A stretch of 64,000 nt of DNA from Planctomycetota bacterium (GCA_016197205.1 JACPWG010000023.1:62001-126000); one strand, 5' to 3'; counted from the stretch's first letter, positions 47,597-56,445 are shown. Program-made: numbers and translations. The notes: generated by a model from the sequence alone, not told the origin.

Positions 47597-48295
47597 GTGA
47601 GCCTGCGGCACCGGAGGAGCACCAACCGGCGAGGGAGGGAAAGCGGCCTCGTCCTGGGTGGCTGTCTCGCGCGTTTCTTCCTCACCGTCCTGGTTCTCGT
47701 GCTCCTCGGCGCGATCCTGCTCCCGATACTTGCTTCGGCGCGCAAGCAAGCCAAGAAGAGCGACTGTGCAAACAGCCTGCGCCAGCTCCACAACTACCTC
47801 GTCCTCTACGTGAGTCGCTATGGCGGCGGCCTGCAGTATCCGACGACCGTCGCGGTCGGGGGGAACGGCGCGCCCGTTCCCGTGGGAGACAACGGGGCCT
47901 TCTGGTCCTTTCTCTATCGCGTCCCCAGCCAGACGAACGCGGTTTCCCAGCGGCCCGGCGACGACGGGCTCTATGTCTGCAAGGTGACGGGCACCTGACC
48001 CACGACGACCGCGCTCGAGTATGCGGGTCCGCATCTCACCGAGTCTGCGACCTGGCCGGAGCCGTCGAACGCCCCCTTCTTCCCCGGACAGCGCCTGTCC
48101 GACCTGGTCCGGCCCGACACGCCCGTCGGGGGAGACATCATCGTGGGCACCCGGCCGAACCATGGAGGGCTGCCGAACGCGCCCACCGACGACTGGAACG
48201 CGCTGCTCTTCGACGGGCGGGTGGAGGTGACCCTGCCGGGCTCGGAGCGCGAGACGATCTACCGACGCGCCACGACGGGCGTCGACACCTACTGA
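47597..48295 (+). pseudogene. Prepilin-like protein gene with an in-frame TGA
   Basis: From GTG 47597 (GGAGG 6 nt before): positively charged start, hydrophobic helix (LARFFLTVLVLVLLGAILLPIL) and ASARKQAKKSDCANSLRQLHNYLVLY, the layout of planctomycete prepilin-like proteins, though without a clear GFTLIE site. TGA at 47996-47998 stops it at 133 aa. The frame then resumes with PTTTALEYAGPHL, LVRPDTPVGGD, NHGGLPNAPTDDWNALLFDGRV and ends at 48295. The H...DG segment resembles the prepilin H-X9-DG region with a longer spacer. A single stop, no shift. A recent nonsense mutation is most likely; stop-codon readthrough is the alternative. Confidence 0.7.
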
Positions 48296-48358
48296 CGGGA
48301 GGCCGGCCGTTCGTCGCCCCTCGCGGGGCCGGGCAGCGTACGACGACGGTTCCTTCGC

Positions 48359-48859
48359 TTGCGGCCGGAGGGCCGCGCCGGGCCTTCCGGGAACCGCTTC
48401 GAAGCAGGCCGGTCCGGAACCCACCTCTCCGCGCTGCGCACGGGACACCAAAGCGCGAGCGGGGGAGGGAGCCAAGCAGGGAGGACGCCCCCTTTGACAG
48501 CACCTGGAGAGCGTGAGTCGGCCGCGGAGCGGGGCGGGCTCTCAAGCGAGAGCAGTCCCTCCGGCTCGTGGCGCCGACACTGGAAGCGAGGACTTCTTCT
48601 TGTCCTGGGCATCCTGCTCGTCGTCGGCTACGGAGTCCTGATCGGCGTTGCCGCCTACTACCGGCGCTGCCCGGGCTGCCTCCTTCGAGGGGAAAAGTGG
48701 GACATGCCCCCCCTGACCGATCCCCCCACTCCACTCCATCGACCCTGTCCGACGTGCGGCCTCAGTTATGTCTGGTATCAGCACGCCCAGTGCCCGCCCT
48801 GCGCGAAGGAGACGTGGACCTGCCGCTTCTGCGCCCGTTCCATGTTCATCCTTCGGTAG
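48359..48859 (+). CDS. Hypothetical membrane protein with zinc-ribbon cysteines
   Basis: Up to 166 aa, start uncertain (the TTG at 48359 is only the first possible codon). The firm part is the C-terminal 95 residues: a basic turn (RRHWKR), a membrane helix (GLLLVLGILLVVGYGVLIGVAA) and a Cys-rich domain with CPGC, CPTC, CPPC and CRFC pairs. That gives two probable zinc sites. I do not recognise the family. Confidence 0.55.
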   Translation: MRPEGRAGPSGNRFEAGRSGTHLSALRTGHQSASGGGSQAGRTPPLTAPGERESAAERGGLSSESSPSGSWRRHWKRGLLLVLGILLVVGYGVLIGVAAYYRRCPGCLLRGEKWDMPPLTDPPTPLHRPCPTCGLSYVWYQHAQCPPCAKETWTCRFCARSMFILR

Positions 48860-49060
48860 AGGGCGCCCGGCCAAGCACCCGGTGGAGGTCTGGGTGGAAT
48901 CGCCCCACGGCCGGGTCCAGGCGAGGGTCCATCGGACGGACGAGGTCCAGATCGAGGTCGTCGGCCTGCAGCAGGGCTTCGGCCACCGGGCCCTCGTGGG
49001 CCTTCAACGTCGTTTCGGTAGGTCCTTCGTTTCCGTCGCAGGCGCGTCCCGCGTGGAAAG

Positions 49061-49204
49061 CGCCCGCGCAAGAATTACTCTACATTTTCGTGGATCGACC
49101 GATGCCTGGGGGCGCGGGCCTCCGGCCCGCGCAGCGCGGCCCGGAGGGCCGCGCCCCCAGGAGCCTCGAGGTCCGAGTCTGCGCAGTTATTTTTGCGCGG
49201 GCGC
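49061..49204. repeat. 144-bp inverted-repeat element, copy 1
   Basis: Ends CGCCCGCGCAAGAATTACT ... AGTTATTTTTGCGCGGGCG, interior GCCTGGGGGCGCGGGCC and GCGCCCCCAGGAGCCTC. An inverted copy lies at 53397-53537. The two copies bracket the BoxB-like, cupredoxin and oxidase subunit II genes. Confidence 0.9.
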
Positions 49205-49211
49205 AAACCGG

Positions 49212-49368
49212 ACCGCGACCGTGAGGGAGCGGTCTGGGGGCGTCCAGCCATGACCTCCGGTTCGAGTCCGCCGACCCGCAGGGGAGCGCGCTCCGAACCC
49301 ATCGGACAGCGCGGTCGAATCCACGGCTCTGAAAAGACGCGCGGAGACCGCTCCCTCACGGTCGCGGT
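49212..49368. repeat. 157-bp element with 24-bp perfect terminal inverted repeats
   Basis: Left end begins ACCGCGACCGTGAGGGAGCG (49212-49231, continuing GTCT) and the right end (49345-49368) is its exact complement. Related arms lie at 20223, 30678 and 39211. It starts 8 bp after the 144-bp element, as if one inserted next to the other. Confidence 0.9.
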
Positions 49369-49973
49369 TCCGTGAGTCCGTCGCGGCCCCGTTCCGCTTC
49401 AGTCGTCCCCATGTCGTGCACTCCCCGGGATCGACCTTGAAGGTCCCGAAGGCGGCGTGGGGCGCGGGCAGGGCACAGCCGACGGGGCGCTCCAACCTAC
49501 ACAGGGCGCCCCGATTGGCGGTCAGGCGCTGCGCACGCAGGGCTTCGTGCGCGTCCGAAAGGCGTGAGGGCGCGGAGCGCAAGTTGGGGGCGTCGAGGCG
49601 TCGAGGGTCCGGGGAAAATTCCCACGCTCGCCGCGAAATCTTGCGGACTCGGACCCCGCCGGCCTCGCCGGCAACCCTTCGTCGGCCGCCCCGCCTCCGC
49701 ACACCGAAATCACCTTTTGCACGCGAGTCGTCGGCCGCTTCCCCACCACGCAATGTGGTCTCTACGGCGCCAGAGGCTCCGCTGGGCCCGAATTCGCCTG
49801 CTCTGCGATTCGGCCCCCCCGTCGCCTCCGCCCGACTGCGGAGCGCACGACCGTCACTCCCCTGCCTCTGGCACGCGATTCGCCAATGCGGGGATCGCCC
49901 CGACGATCTCCAAGCCGGCGACATGACCCCCTCGAGCAAGTGCCCGATCCCTCATCCGACACGCGAGGTCCAC

Positions 49974-51476
49974 ATGGTTGACTCGGCCCCCGAGTTCCGC
50001 GGCTTCGACGACTTTCGCGAGTACGCCCTCTGGTACCTGCACGACGTCGGCATGACCGTGCCGGAGATCCTCGGCCACGAGTTGCGCATCGTCCACGCGG
50101 CCGCACCCACCGCGGAGATCGAGTTCGGGGACTGGGCCGGCCGGCCGAAGTGGCGCGGTCCGAAGGACCTGCCGGGGGGGGAATGGAACAGCCGCGACGC
50201 GCTCGCAATCCTGGCGAACCTGGGGAACATCCAGGGGGACACGGAATTCGGGTCGAACGAGCTGCAGGTCGGCCTGTGGGACACCGCGCCGAGCGACTAC
50301 GACCGCAAGGTCCTGCTCTCGGTCATGAACGAGGAGTTCCGCCACGGCTGGCAGATGGCGCACTTCGAACTCGAAGTGCTGGGCTCCGAGGAGGCGCGCG
50401 TCGCGGCGCGGACGCTCCTCGAGCGACGTGCGGGGGCGCAAGGCAACGAGCGGCTGCTGGGCGCCTTCAACCAGAAAATCTTCAACTGGATCGGCATGTA
50501 CAGCTTCCTGGAGTTCATGGACCGCGACGGGGGGAGCCAGCTCAACCTGCTGCAGCGCTCGTCGGTCGAGGCCCTCGCCCAGTCAATGAGCTTCATGCTG
50601 CGGGAGGAGCACCGTCACTTGAAGGCGGGCGAGCAGGGGTACGAGCGCATGCTCGAGGGCGGACGCCTGCCCATCGACCTCCTGCAGAAGTACGTCAACC
50701 TGTATGCCCCGCTCGGCTACGACCTGCACGGCGGCGAGCGGTCGACGAACGCGCTGATCTACTGGCGGCTCGGATTGAAGGGGTTCTACCCTTCGAGCGA
50801 CGACTACTTGACCGGCCCGGCCTCGGCGGTGATCGACGAGCACCTCTTCGCCGACCTGCGCCTGCGCGAGCACGAGCGCGCCGCCTATGGCTACCGCTTC
50901 CTCGACCTGGACCTCGACGGCGCAGCACAGGACATCAACAAGGAGCTGCTCAATTCCATCACGGTGACGTTTTATCGACGCTCCCTCGTCAAGCACTTCG
51001 AACGCTTCAACCGACTGATCCTCGAACACTATCCGCCCGGGACGCCCAAGCTCGTCCTCCCCTCCCTGCGCTTCCACAGGGCGGCGCCCAGCATCTATGC
51101 CGGCGAGCGCTACGACATCCACGGGAGCCCCATCGAAGGGGAGCGGGAGTACGAAGCGTACCTCGAGGCGAACCTCCCCGGCGCGGCCGACAGCGAGCGA
51201 CTGTCCGAGGTCTTCGCGCGGCCCGACTGGATCGCGAGGACGCGACAGGACGTTTTCGCGCGGGCCGACATGTTGAAGTCCGGAGACCGCGCGAGCTGGT
51301 CGACGCGCTTCGGCGACCGGCGGCCCACGCGCTACGTCACGAGCCTGGCGCGGACCGGCGGGGCGCACGCGGCACCGAGCCCGCCGCGTCCGGTGGCGAC
51401 CGGCGCCGCGCCACGCGCGGAACTGCCGCTCTGGCGGTTCATGCACGAAGCGGGGGCAGCCGGCGCGGACGAATGA
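49974..51476 (+). CDS. BoxB-like diiron monooxygenase (benzoyl-CoA epoxidase family)
   Basis: 500 aa, ferritin-like fold. Candidate diiron ligands fit the BoxB spacing: E91 (TEFGSNE), E121 and H124 (NEEFRHGWQ), D183 (FMDRDG), E212 and H215 (EEHRHL). FNQKIFNWIGMYSFLEF and LKGFYPSSDDYL also match the family. BoxB with reductase BoxA makes the 2,3-epoxide of benzoyl-CoA; no BoxA or BoxC is here, and the neighbours are a cupredoxin and an oxidase operon. The substrate may therefore differ. GAGG precedes ATG 49974; the longer frame upstream lies in repeat DNA. Confidence 0.82.
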   Translation: MVDSAPEFRGFDDFREYALWYLHDVGMTVPEILGHELRIVHAAAPTAEIEFGDWAGRPKWRGPKDLPGGEWNSRDALAILANLGNIQGDTEFGSNELQVGLWDTAPSDYDRKVLLSVMNEEFRHGWQMAHFELEVLGSEEARVAARTLLERRAGAQGNERLLGAFNQKIFNWIGMYSFLEFMDRDGGSQLNLLQRSSVEALAQSMSFMLREEHRHLKAGEQGYERMLEGGRLPIDLLQKYVNLYAPLGYDLHGGERSTNALIYWRLGLKGFYPSSDDYLTGPASAVIDEHLFADLRLREHERAAYGYRFLDLDLDGAAQDINKELLNSITVTFYRRSLVKHFERFNRLILEHYPPGTPKLVLPSLRFHRAAPSIYAGERYDIHGSPIEGEREYEAYLEANLPGAADSERLSEVFARPDWIARTRQDVFARADMLKSGDRASWSTRFGDRRPTRYVTSLARTGGAHAAPSPPRPVATGAAPRAELPLWRFMHEAGAAGADE

Positions 51477-51784
51477 CGGCAACGACAGACAGCGAGGTCC
51501 GGCGCGGGGAGCAGGAGCGTCGAGAAATTGTGCGCGACCCGCGCGACGGATTCCCCGCAGTGGACCTTCGCTCCCCGGGGATCACCTGGATCGAACCGCG
51601 CCGCGAACGGCGCGCCCGCCCCGGACCTGCTTGCCTGCGGCCCGGTTGAGGACGTGCCGACCGTACCCCGTGCCGAGTGGAATTCGATTTGCAAAAGCGG
51701 CAGGACCGCCAAATCTCTTGCGACCACGATCGCGGCGCGTACGGCCGCTTCCCATCCTACCCCTTCAGCCATCGGAGAAAGTCT
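51477..51784. other. Gene-free stretch
   Basis: 308 bp between the BoxB-like and cupredoxin genes. It ends with the GGAGAAAG ribosome site of the latter; no repeat family or clear promoter seen. Confidence 0.5.
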
Positions 51785-52540
51785 ATGACCAATGTCTGGA
51801 AGCTCGGCGCCGCCGGGACGGCGCTCGTCGTGTCCGCCCTCTGCTACGCGCCGGTGGGCGCCGACAACGTGGCGGCGAAGCCTTGGGACCCGGCCCAGGG
51901 CAAGGCCACGATCCAGGGCGTGGTGAAGTTCAAGGGGGAGGCCCCGAAACGCCGCCCCGTCGACATGGGCTCGGAACCCGACTGCGCGGCGCTGCACGCG
52001 GAGCCGGTGCTCTCCGAGTCGGTAATCGTCAACGGAAACGGCACGCTTCGGAACACCTTCGTCTGGGTGAAGTCGGGACTCTCGGGCTGGACGTTCACGC
52101 CGCCCGGCACGCCCGTGGTCCTCGACCAGAAAGGCTGCGGCTACGTGCCTCATGTCCTCGGCGTGCAAGCGGGGCAGGCGCTGACCATCCGGAACGGCGA
52201 CCCGCTCATGCACAACATCCACTCGATCGCGGCCCAGAACCCGGAGTTCAACTTCGCGCAGATCAAGGGGGCGAAGGAAAAGACCGTGACCTTCGCCGCG
52301 CCTGAGGTGGCCATCGAGGTGAAGTGCGACGTGCATGGCTGGATGGGTGCGTACGTCGCGGTGGTGGAACACCCGTTTTTCGCGGTGACCGGCGAGGACG
52401 GCGCCTTCCGGATCTCGGGCCTGCCGGCCGGGGAGTACGTGGTCGAAGCGTGGCACGAGAAGCTGGGCACGCGCACCGCGAAGCTCACGGTGACCGACGG
52501 ACAGACCGTGGAAGCAGCGTTCGAGTTTGAGAAGAACTGA
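51785..52540 (+). CDS. Secreted cupredoxin-like protein
   Basis: 251 aa. Signal peptide (about 1-26, ending PVGADN). A plastocyanin/azurin-like copper site: His in MHNIHS, then Cys, His and Met in KCDVHGWMGAYV. The C-terminal about 70 residues (GAFRISGLPAGEYVVEAWHEKLG) form a carboxypeptidase-regulatory-like beta domain. Placed 2 bp before oxidase subunit II, so a likely periplasmic electron donor or copper-handling partner of the oxidase. Confidence 0.85.
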   Translation: MTNVWKLGAAGTALVVSALCYAPVGADNVAAKPWDPAQGKATIQGVVKFKGEAPKRRPVDMGSEPDCAALHAEPVLSESVIVNGNGTLRNTFVWVKSGLSGWTFTPPGTPVVLDQKGCGYVPHVLGVQAGQALTIRNGDPLMHNIHSIAAQNPEFNFAQIKGAKEKTVTFAAPEVAIEVKCDVHGWMGAYVAVVEHPFFAVTGEDGAFRISGLPAGEYVVEAWHEKLGTRTAKLTVTDGQTVEAAFEFEKN

Positions 52541-52542
52541 GG

Positions 52543-53376
52543 ATGCGAGTGAGTTCACGAAGGAGAGGCCTTGCCGAAGCGAGAGTCCTCGCCCTCTTCT
52601 TCCTCCTCCTCATGGCGCTCACGGTCGCGGGCTTCGTGGGGAAGAACTGGCTGCCCCCGCTGGCCTCCGCGCATGGGAAGGGGGTGGACGCGATGATCGC
52701 GTACCTCCTCCTCGCGACCGGCACGATCTTCGTCGTCGGCCACTCGGTGCTCGCGGCCTTCCTTTGGCGGTACAGCGGGGACGCGCCGCCGTCCGGGCCT
52801 CGGGTGAAGCCCCGGGTCGAGTGGGTCTGGGCGCTCTTTCCTGCGCTCGTGATGGCGGCGATCGCCGAAGGGGGCGGGATCGTCCTCGGCCTGCCGGTGC
52901 TCGAGCAGGTGTACGGACCGCCGCCGGCGGACGCCTTCGTGGTCGAGGTGGTCGGGAAGCAGTTCGAGTGGCTTGTGCGGTATCCGGGGAAGGACGGAAA
53001 GTTCGGGCGCGTCGAGCCGCGGCTCGTGAACGACCGCGACAATCCGCTGGGCCTGGACGAAAAAGACCCGGCCGCGACGGACGACCTCGTGCTGCGCGGG
53101 ACGCTCCACCTGCCGGTGGGCCGGGCGGTGGTGGTGCGGCTGCGTTCGCTGGATGTGCTCCACAGTTTTTCGGTGCCGGAGTTCCGCGTGAAGCAGGACC
53201 TGATCCCCGGTTTCACGGCGAGGTCGCAGTTCGTCGTGGAGAGGGCCGGGACCTACGAGATCGCCTGCGCGGAGCTCTGCGGGCTGGGGCACTACCGCAT
53301 GCGGGGCTTCGTGCAGGTCAAGCCGGCCGAGGAGTTCGCCCGCTGGCTGGACGCGCAGATCGGGTGGTTTGAGTAG
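52543..53376 (+). CDS. ctaC: Cytochrome c oxidase subunit II
   Basis: 277 aa. Two N-terminal membrane helices, then the CuA domain: His in LHSFSVPEF, and CAELCGLGHYRM supplying the two Cys, Glu, His and Met ligands. It receives electrons from cytochrome c or the cupredoxin encoded just upstream. A 190-bp gap holding a repeat element separates it from subunit I. Confidence 0.95.
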   Translation: MRVSSRRRGLAEARVLALFFLLLMALTVAGFVGKNWLPPLASAHGKGVDAMIAYLLLATGTIFVVGHSVLAAFLWRYSGDAPPSGPRVKPRVEWVWALFPALVMAAIAEGGGIVLGLPVLEQVYGPPPADAFVVEVVGKQFEWLVRYPGKDGKFGRVEPRLVNDRDNPLGLDEKDPAATDDLVLRGTLHLPVGRAVVVRLRSLDVLHSFSVPEFRVKQDLIPGFTARSQFVVERAGTYEIACAELCGLGHYRMRGFVQVKPAEEFARWLDAQIGWFE

Positions 53377-53389
53377 AGGTTGAACGCCC

Positions 53390-53551
53390 GCGAAGGGCCC
53401 GCGCAAAAATAACTGCGCAGACTCGGACCTCGAGGCTCCTGGGGGCGCGGCCCTCTGGGCCGCGCTGCGCGGGCCGGTGGCCCGCGCCCCCAGGCATCGG
53501 TCGATCCACGAAAAGGTAAAGTAATTCTTGCGCGGGCGCGAAGGGCCCGCG
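53390..53551. repeat. Inverted-repeat element, copy 2, inside the oxidase operon
   Basis: Element 53397-53537, inverse of 49061-49204. It is bordered on both sides by GCGAAGGGCCCGCG (53390-53403 and 53538-53551), which looks like a 14-bp target duplication or part of the element. It sits between subunits II and I, just before the GGAGG of subunit I. Confidence 0.85.
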
Positions 53552-53565
53552 AAGAGGAGGACGCC

Positions 53566-55269
53566 TTGTCCGAGACCGGTTCCCATCCCGAGACGCACGG
53601 GTTTCTCCGGAAATACGTCTTCAGCATGGATCACAAGGTCATCGGGATCCAGTATCTGCTGACGGCCATGGTGATGGCGCTCGTCGCCGGGGGGCTGGCC
53701 GCGGTGATCCGCATCCAGCTCGCCTGGCCCAGCCTGGGGATCGTTTCCCCGGAGACCTATCTGAGCGTGGTGACGCTGCACGGCACGCTGATGGTTTTTT
53801 TTGTGATCTCCCTCGGGCTCCTGAGCGGGATGGGCAACTTTCTCATCCCCCTCCACGTCGGCGCGCGGGACATGGCCTACCCGCTCCTCAACATGCTCTC
53901 CTACTGGGTCATCGTCCCCGCGTGCGCCCTCATGGTCGGCTCCTTCTTCGTGGAAGGGGGCGCGGCCGCCTCGGGCTGGACGGCCTATCCTCCCCTCTCC
54001 GCGCTGAAAGAGGCGGTGCCCGGCTCGCACCTCGGGCAGACGCTCTGGCTCCTCGCGATGGCGCTTTTCATCGTCTCGTTCACCATGGGCGGCCTCAACT
54101 ACCTGACCACGATCCTGAACCTGCGGGCGCCGGGGATGTCGATGATGCGGCTCCCGCTCTCGACATGGACCTTCCTCATCTCCACCATCCTCGGGCTCCT
54201 GGCCTTCCCGGCCCTGACCGCGGCGGCCATCATGCTCCTCTTCGATCGCCACCTCGGCACGAGCTTCTTCCTCCCCTCCGGCATGGTGATCGGCGGCAAG
54301 GTCCTGCCCCACGACGGCGGGACGCCGCTTCTCTTTCAGCACCTCTTCTGGTTCCTCGGGCACCCGGAGGTCTACGTCGTCTCCCTCCCGGCCCTCGGGA
54401 TCGCCTTCGACGTCCTCGCCGCCTTTGCGCGCCGGCCCGTCTTCGGCTACCGGGTCTCGGTGTACGCACTCCTCGTGATCGCCGTCCTGTCGATGATCGT
54501 GTGGGGCCACCACATGTTCACGACCGGGATGAACCCCTACCTGGGCGAATATTTCACCCTGGTGACGGTGATGATCACGGTCCCCTTTTCGGTCCTCGGG
54601 CTAAACCTCATCGCGACCCTCTGGCGCGCGCGCATCCGGATCGCCTCGCCCATGCTTTTCGCACTCGGCGTCATTTCCGCGATCGGGATCGGCGGCCTCG
54701 GCGGCCTCTTCCTCGGGACGGCCGCGTCGGACATCCATTTCCAGGAGACCTTCTTCGTCGTCGGCCACTTCCACTTCACGATCGGCGCGGTCACCTTCTT
54801 CGGGTTGTTCACGGGGATCTATTTCTGGTTCCCGAAGATGTTCGGCCGGCTGCTGGACGAGCGTCTCGCGCGGGTCCACTTCTGGTTGACGATCGTGCCG
54901 ATGTTCGCCGGCTTCCTCCTCATGCACTACCAGGGGCTCGGGCATTTGCTGCGGCGCACCTATGACTCGGCGTACTCCTTCCAGAAGCCGGTGACAGGGC
55001 TCCACCCCTTGATCAGCGTCCTGGCCTTCGCGACGATGGCGGGGCAGTTCGTGTTCCTCGTGAACTTCGTGAAGAGCGCGTGCTGGGGCGCCCGGGCCGA
55101 AGCGAACCCGTGGCGCGCGGCGTCCCTGGAATGGACGACCGCCTCCCCCGCCCCGCATGGAAATTGGGGGGAGCTTGACCCCGTGGTCCACGGCGGGCCG
55201 TACGAGTACGGCGCGAACGGAACGGCGGAGGATTTCGTGTCGCAGACGGCGGCGGGGGAGCGGGCATGA
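53566..55269 (+). CDS. ctaD: Cytochrome c oxidase subunit I without the K-channel lysine
   Basis: 567 aa, 12 helices. Haem a ligands H72 and H403, haem a3 ligand H401, CuB ligands H266, H315 and H316, the HPEVY Tyr270, and the D-channel Asp102 and Glu268 are all present. In helix VIII the usual P-T-G-I-K run reads PFSVL (340-344), so Thr and Lys of the K channel are replaced by Phe and Leu. TTG start after GGAGG. The last about 60 residues are a soluble tail. The stop overlaps the next gene. Confidence 0.95.
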   Translation: MSETGSHPETHGFLRKYVFSMDHKVIGIQYLLTAMVMALVAGGLAAVIRIQLAWPSLGIVSPETYLSVVTLHGTLMVFFVISLGLLSGMGNFLIPLHVGARDMAYPLLNMLSYWVIVPACALMVGSFFVEGGAAASGWTAYPPLSALKEAVPGSHLGQTLWLLAMALFIVSFTMGGLNYLTTILNLRAPGMSMMRLPLSTWTFLISTILGLLAFPALTAAAIMLLFDRHLGTSFFLPSGMVIGGKVLPHDGGTPLLFQHLFWFLGHPEVYVVSLPALGIAFDVLAAFARRPVFGYRVSVYALLVIAVLSMIVWGHHMFTTGMNPYLGEYFTLVTVMITVPFSVLGLNLIATLWRARIRIASPMLFALGVISAIGIGGLGGLFLGTAASDIHFQETFFVVGHFHFTIGAVTFFGLFTGIYFWFPKMFGRLLDERLARVHFWLTIVPMFAGFLLMHYQGLGHLLRRTYDSAYSFQKPVTGLHPLISVLAFATMAGQFVFLVNFVKSACWGARAEANPWRAASLEWTTASPAPHGNWGELDPVVHGGPYEYGANGTAEDFVSQTAAGERA

Positions 55270-55793
55270 ACGCGGCGCTCGAAGCGCCCCGGCCGATCCG
55301 GGTCGGGTTTCCGGCCTTCCTGGCCGTGACGACGATGCTCTTCACGGCGTTCACGGCGTCCTACCTCGTGCGGCGGGCGGCGGAGGCGTGGACGCCGGTG
55401 GCGCTGCCGTGGGCGGCGTACGCGAACCTGGCGCTGCTGGCGGCGGCGAGCGCGTCGCTGGAGGGGGCGCGGCGGACGGGGCGAATGGGGCGGACGCCGG
55501 CGGGGCGGCGCGGCGCATGGCTGGCGGGTGCGGCGATCGCCGGCACGTCCTTCCTGGCGTCGCAACTCCTAGTGTGGCGGAGCCTCGCCGCGGCCGGCGT
55601 TTTCCTGGCGACCAGCCCGCACGGTTCTTTTTTTTATCTCCTCTCCGCGGTGCACGGGGCCCACCTGCTGGGCGGCCTCGCGGCCCTCGCCTGGGCGGCC
55701 GTCCGGCCCGCCGGCCTCGGGGCATGCACCGCCTGGTGGCACTTCCTGTTCTTCGTCTGGGTCTGGGTCCTGGTTCTCCTCTCGGGGGTGTGA
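55266..55793 (+). CDS. Oxidase subunit III-like protein, short form
   Basis: 175 aa, five helices, with the subunit III signature in the second half (SPHGSFFYLLSAVHGAHLLGG, WWHFLFFVWVWVLVLLSGV). It overlaps subunit I by 4 bp (ATGA) and is followed 1 bp later by a second subunit III gene, so the operon carries two. Lacks the N-terminal helices of seven-helix forms. Confidence 0.85.
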   Translation: MNAALEAPRPIRVGFPAFLAVTTMLFTAFTASYLVRRAAEAWTPVALPWAAYANLALLAAASASLEGARRTGRMGRTPAGRRGAWLAGAAIAGTSFLASQLLVWRSLAAAGVFLATSPHGSFFYLLSAVHGAHLLGGLAALAWAAVRPAGLGACTAWWHFLFFVWVWVLVLLSGV

Positions 55794-55794
55794 C

Positions 55795-56445
55795 ATGGAT
55801 GCGACCCCGGCTGCCGCGCTTCCGGCTGCGCCGCCGACCGCGCTTTCGGCCGCGCTGCCGTCCTCCCCCTGGGCCGGCGGCGTGTCCCCTTTCGCGGTCT
55901 CGTGGCAAAAGCTGATGCTCTGGTATTTCATCGTGACCGACGCCCTCCTCTTCGCCGGCTTCCTGGCGGCCTACGGCTTCAACCGCCTCGCCGGCGAGGC
56001 CTGGCCGGACCGCGCCCACGTGTTCCACATGAGCTTCATCACGGCGATGACCTTCATCCTGATCTCCAGCAGCGCGACGATGGCGACGGCGGTGGCCGCC
56101 GCCCGCCGCAAGGACCCCGGCGTCGCCACGCGGTTCCTGCTCCTGACCCTGCTCGGCGGTTTCGCCTTCCTCGGGATGCAGGCCTTCGAGTGGTCGAGCC
56201 TCATCCGCGCCGGGGCGCGTCTGACCTCGAATCCCTGGGGCCCGCCGGGCTTTGGAGCCTTTTTTTTCGTCATCACGGGCTTCCACGGGACCCACGTCGT
56301 GATCGGCACGGTGGTGCTCCTGATCGCGGCCGCCCGCGCCGCCCTTGGTCGCCTTACGCCGGAAGGGATCGAATTGGCCGGACTCTACTGGCACTTCGTG
56401 GACCTCGTCTGGGTCTTCGTCTTCGGCTGCTTCTACCTCATCTGA
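55795..56445 (+). CDS. ctaE: Cytochrome c oxidase subunit III
   Basis: 216 aa, five helices after an Ala/Pro-rich start. Family motifs include WYFIVTDALLFAGFLAAYGF, FITGFHGTHVVIGT and LYWHFVDLVWVFVFGCFYL with the conserved His and Glu-like positions. One bp after the short subunit III gene. Confidence 0.92.
   Translation: MDATPAAALPAAPPTALSAALPSSPWAGGVSPFAVSWQKLMLWYFIVTDALLFAGFLAAYGFNRLAGEAWPDRAHVFHMSFITAMTFILISSSATMATAVAAARRKDPGVATRFLLLTLLGGFAFLGMQAFEWSSLIRAGARLTSNPWGPPGFGAFFFVITGFHGTHVVIGTVVLLIAAARAALGRLTPEGIELAGLYWHFVDLVWVFVFGCFYLI

Larger units (their letters stand above)
48860..49973. other. Long gene-free stretch with two repeat elements
   Basis: 1.1 kb. 48880-49010 contains a frame (HPVEVWVESPHGRVQARVHRTDEVQIEVVGL is its region) that looks like protein but has no start or continuation, so it may be debris. 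49061-49204 and 49212-49368 are two different repeat elements lying head to tail. 49370-49973 shows no gene I would defend. Confidence 0.6.

Noticed and set aside
47996..47998. TGA as a selenocysteine codon
   Set aside because: No SECIS-like stem-loop could be picked out by eye and no related selenoprotein family fits. Kept only as a hypothesis to test.
48880..49010. Protein-like segment HPVEVWVESPHGR
   Set aside because: No start, no conserved partner and an early run into repeat DNA. Too little to call a gene.
49250..49275. tRNA-like GGTTCGAGTCC
   Set aside because: It is part of a dispersed element. No paired T-stem, acceptor stem or anticodon arm can be drawn.
52555..54513. 652-codon minus-strand frame over oxidase genes
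   Set aside because: Shadow of subunits I and II, low-complexity charged sequence, no motif.
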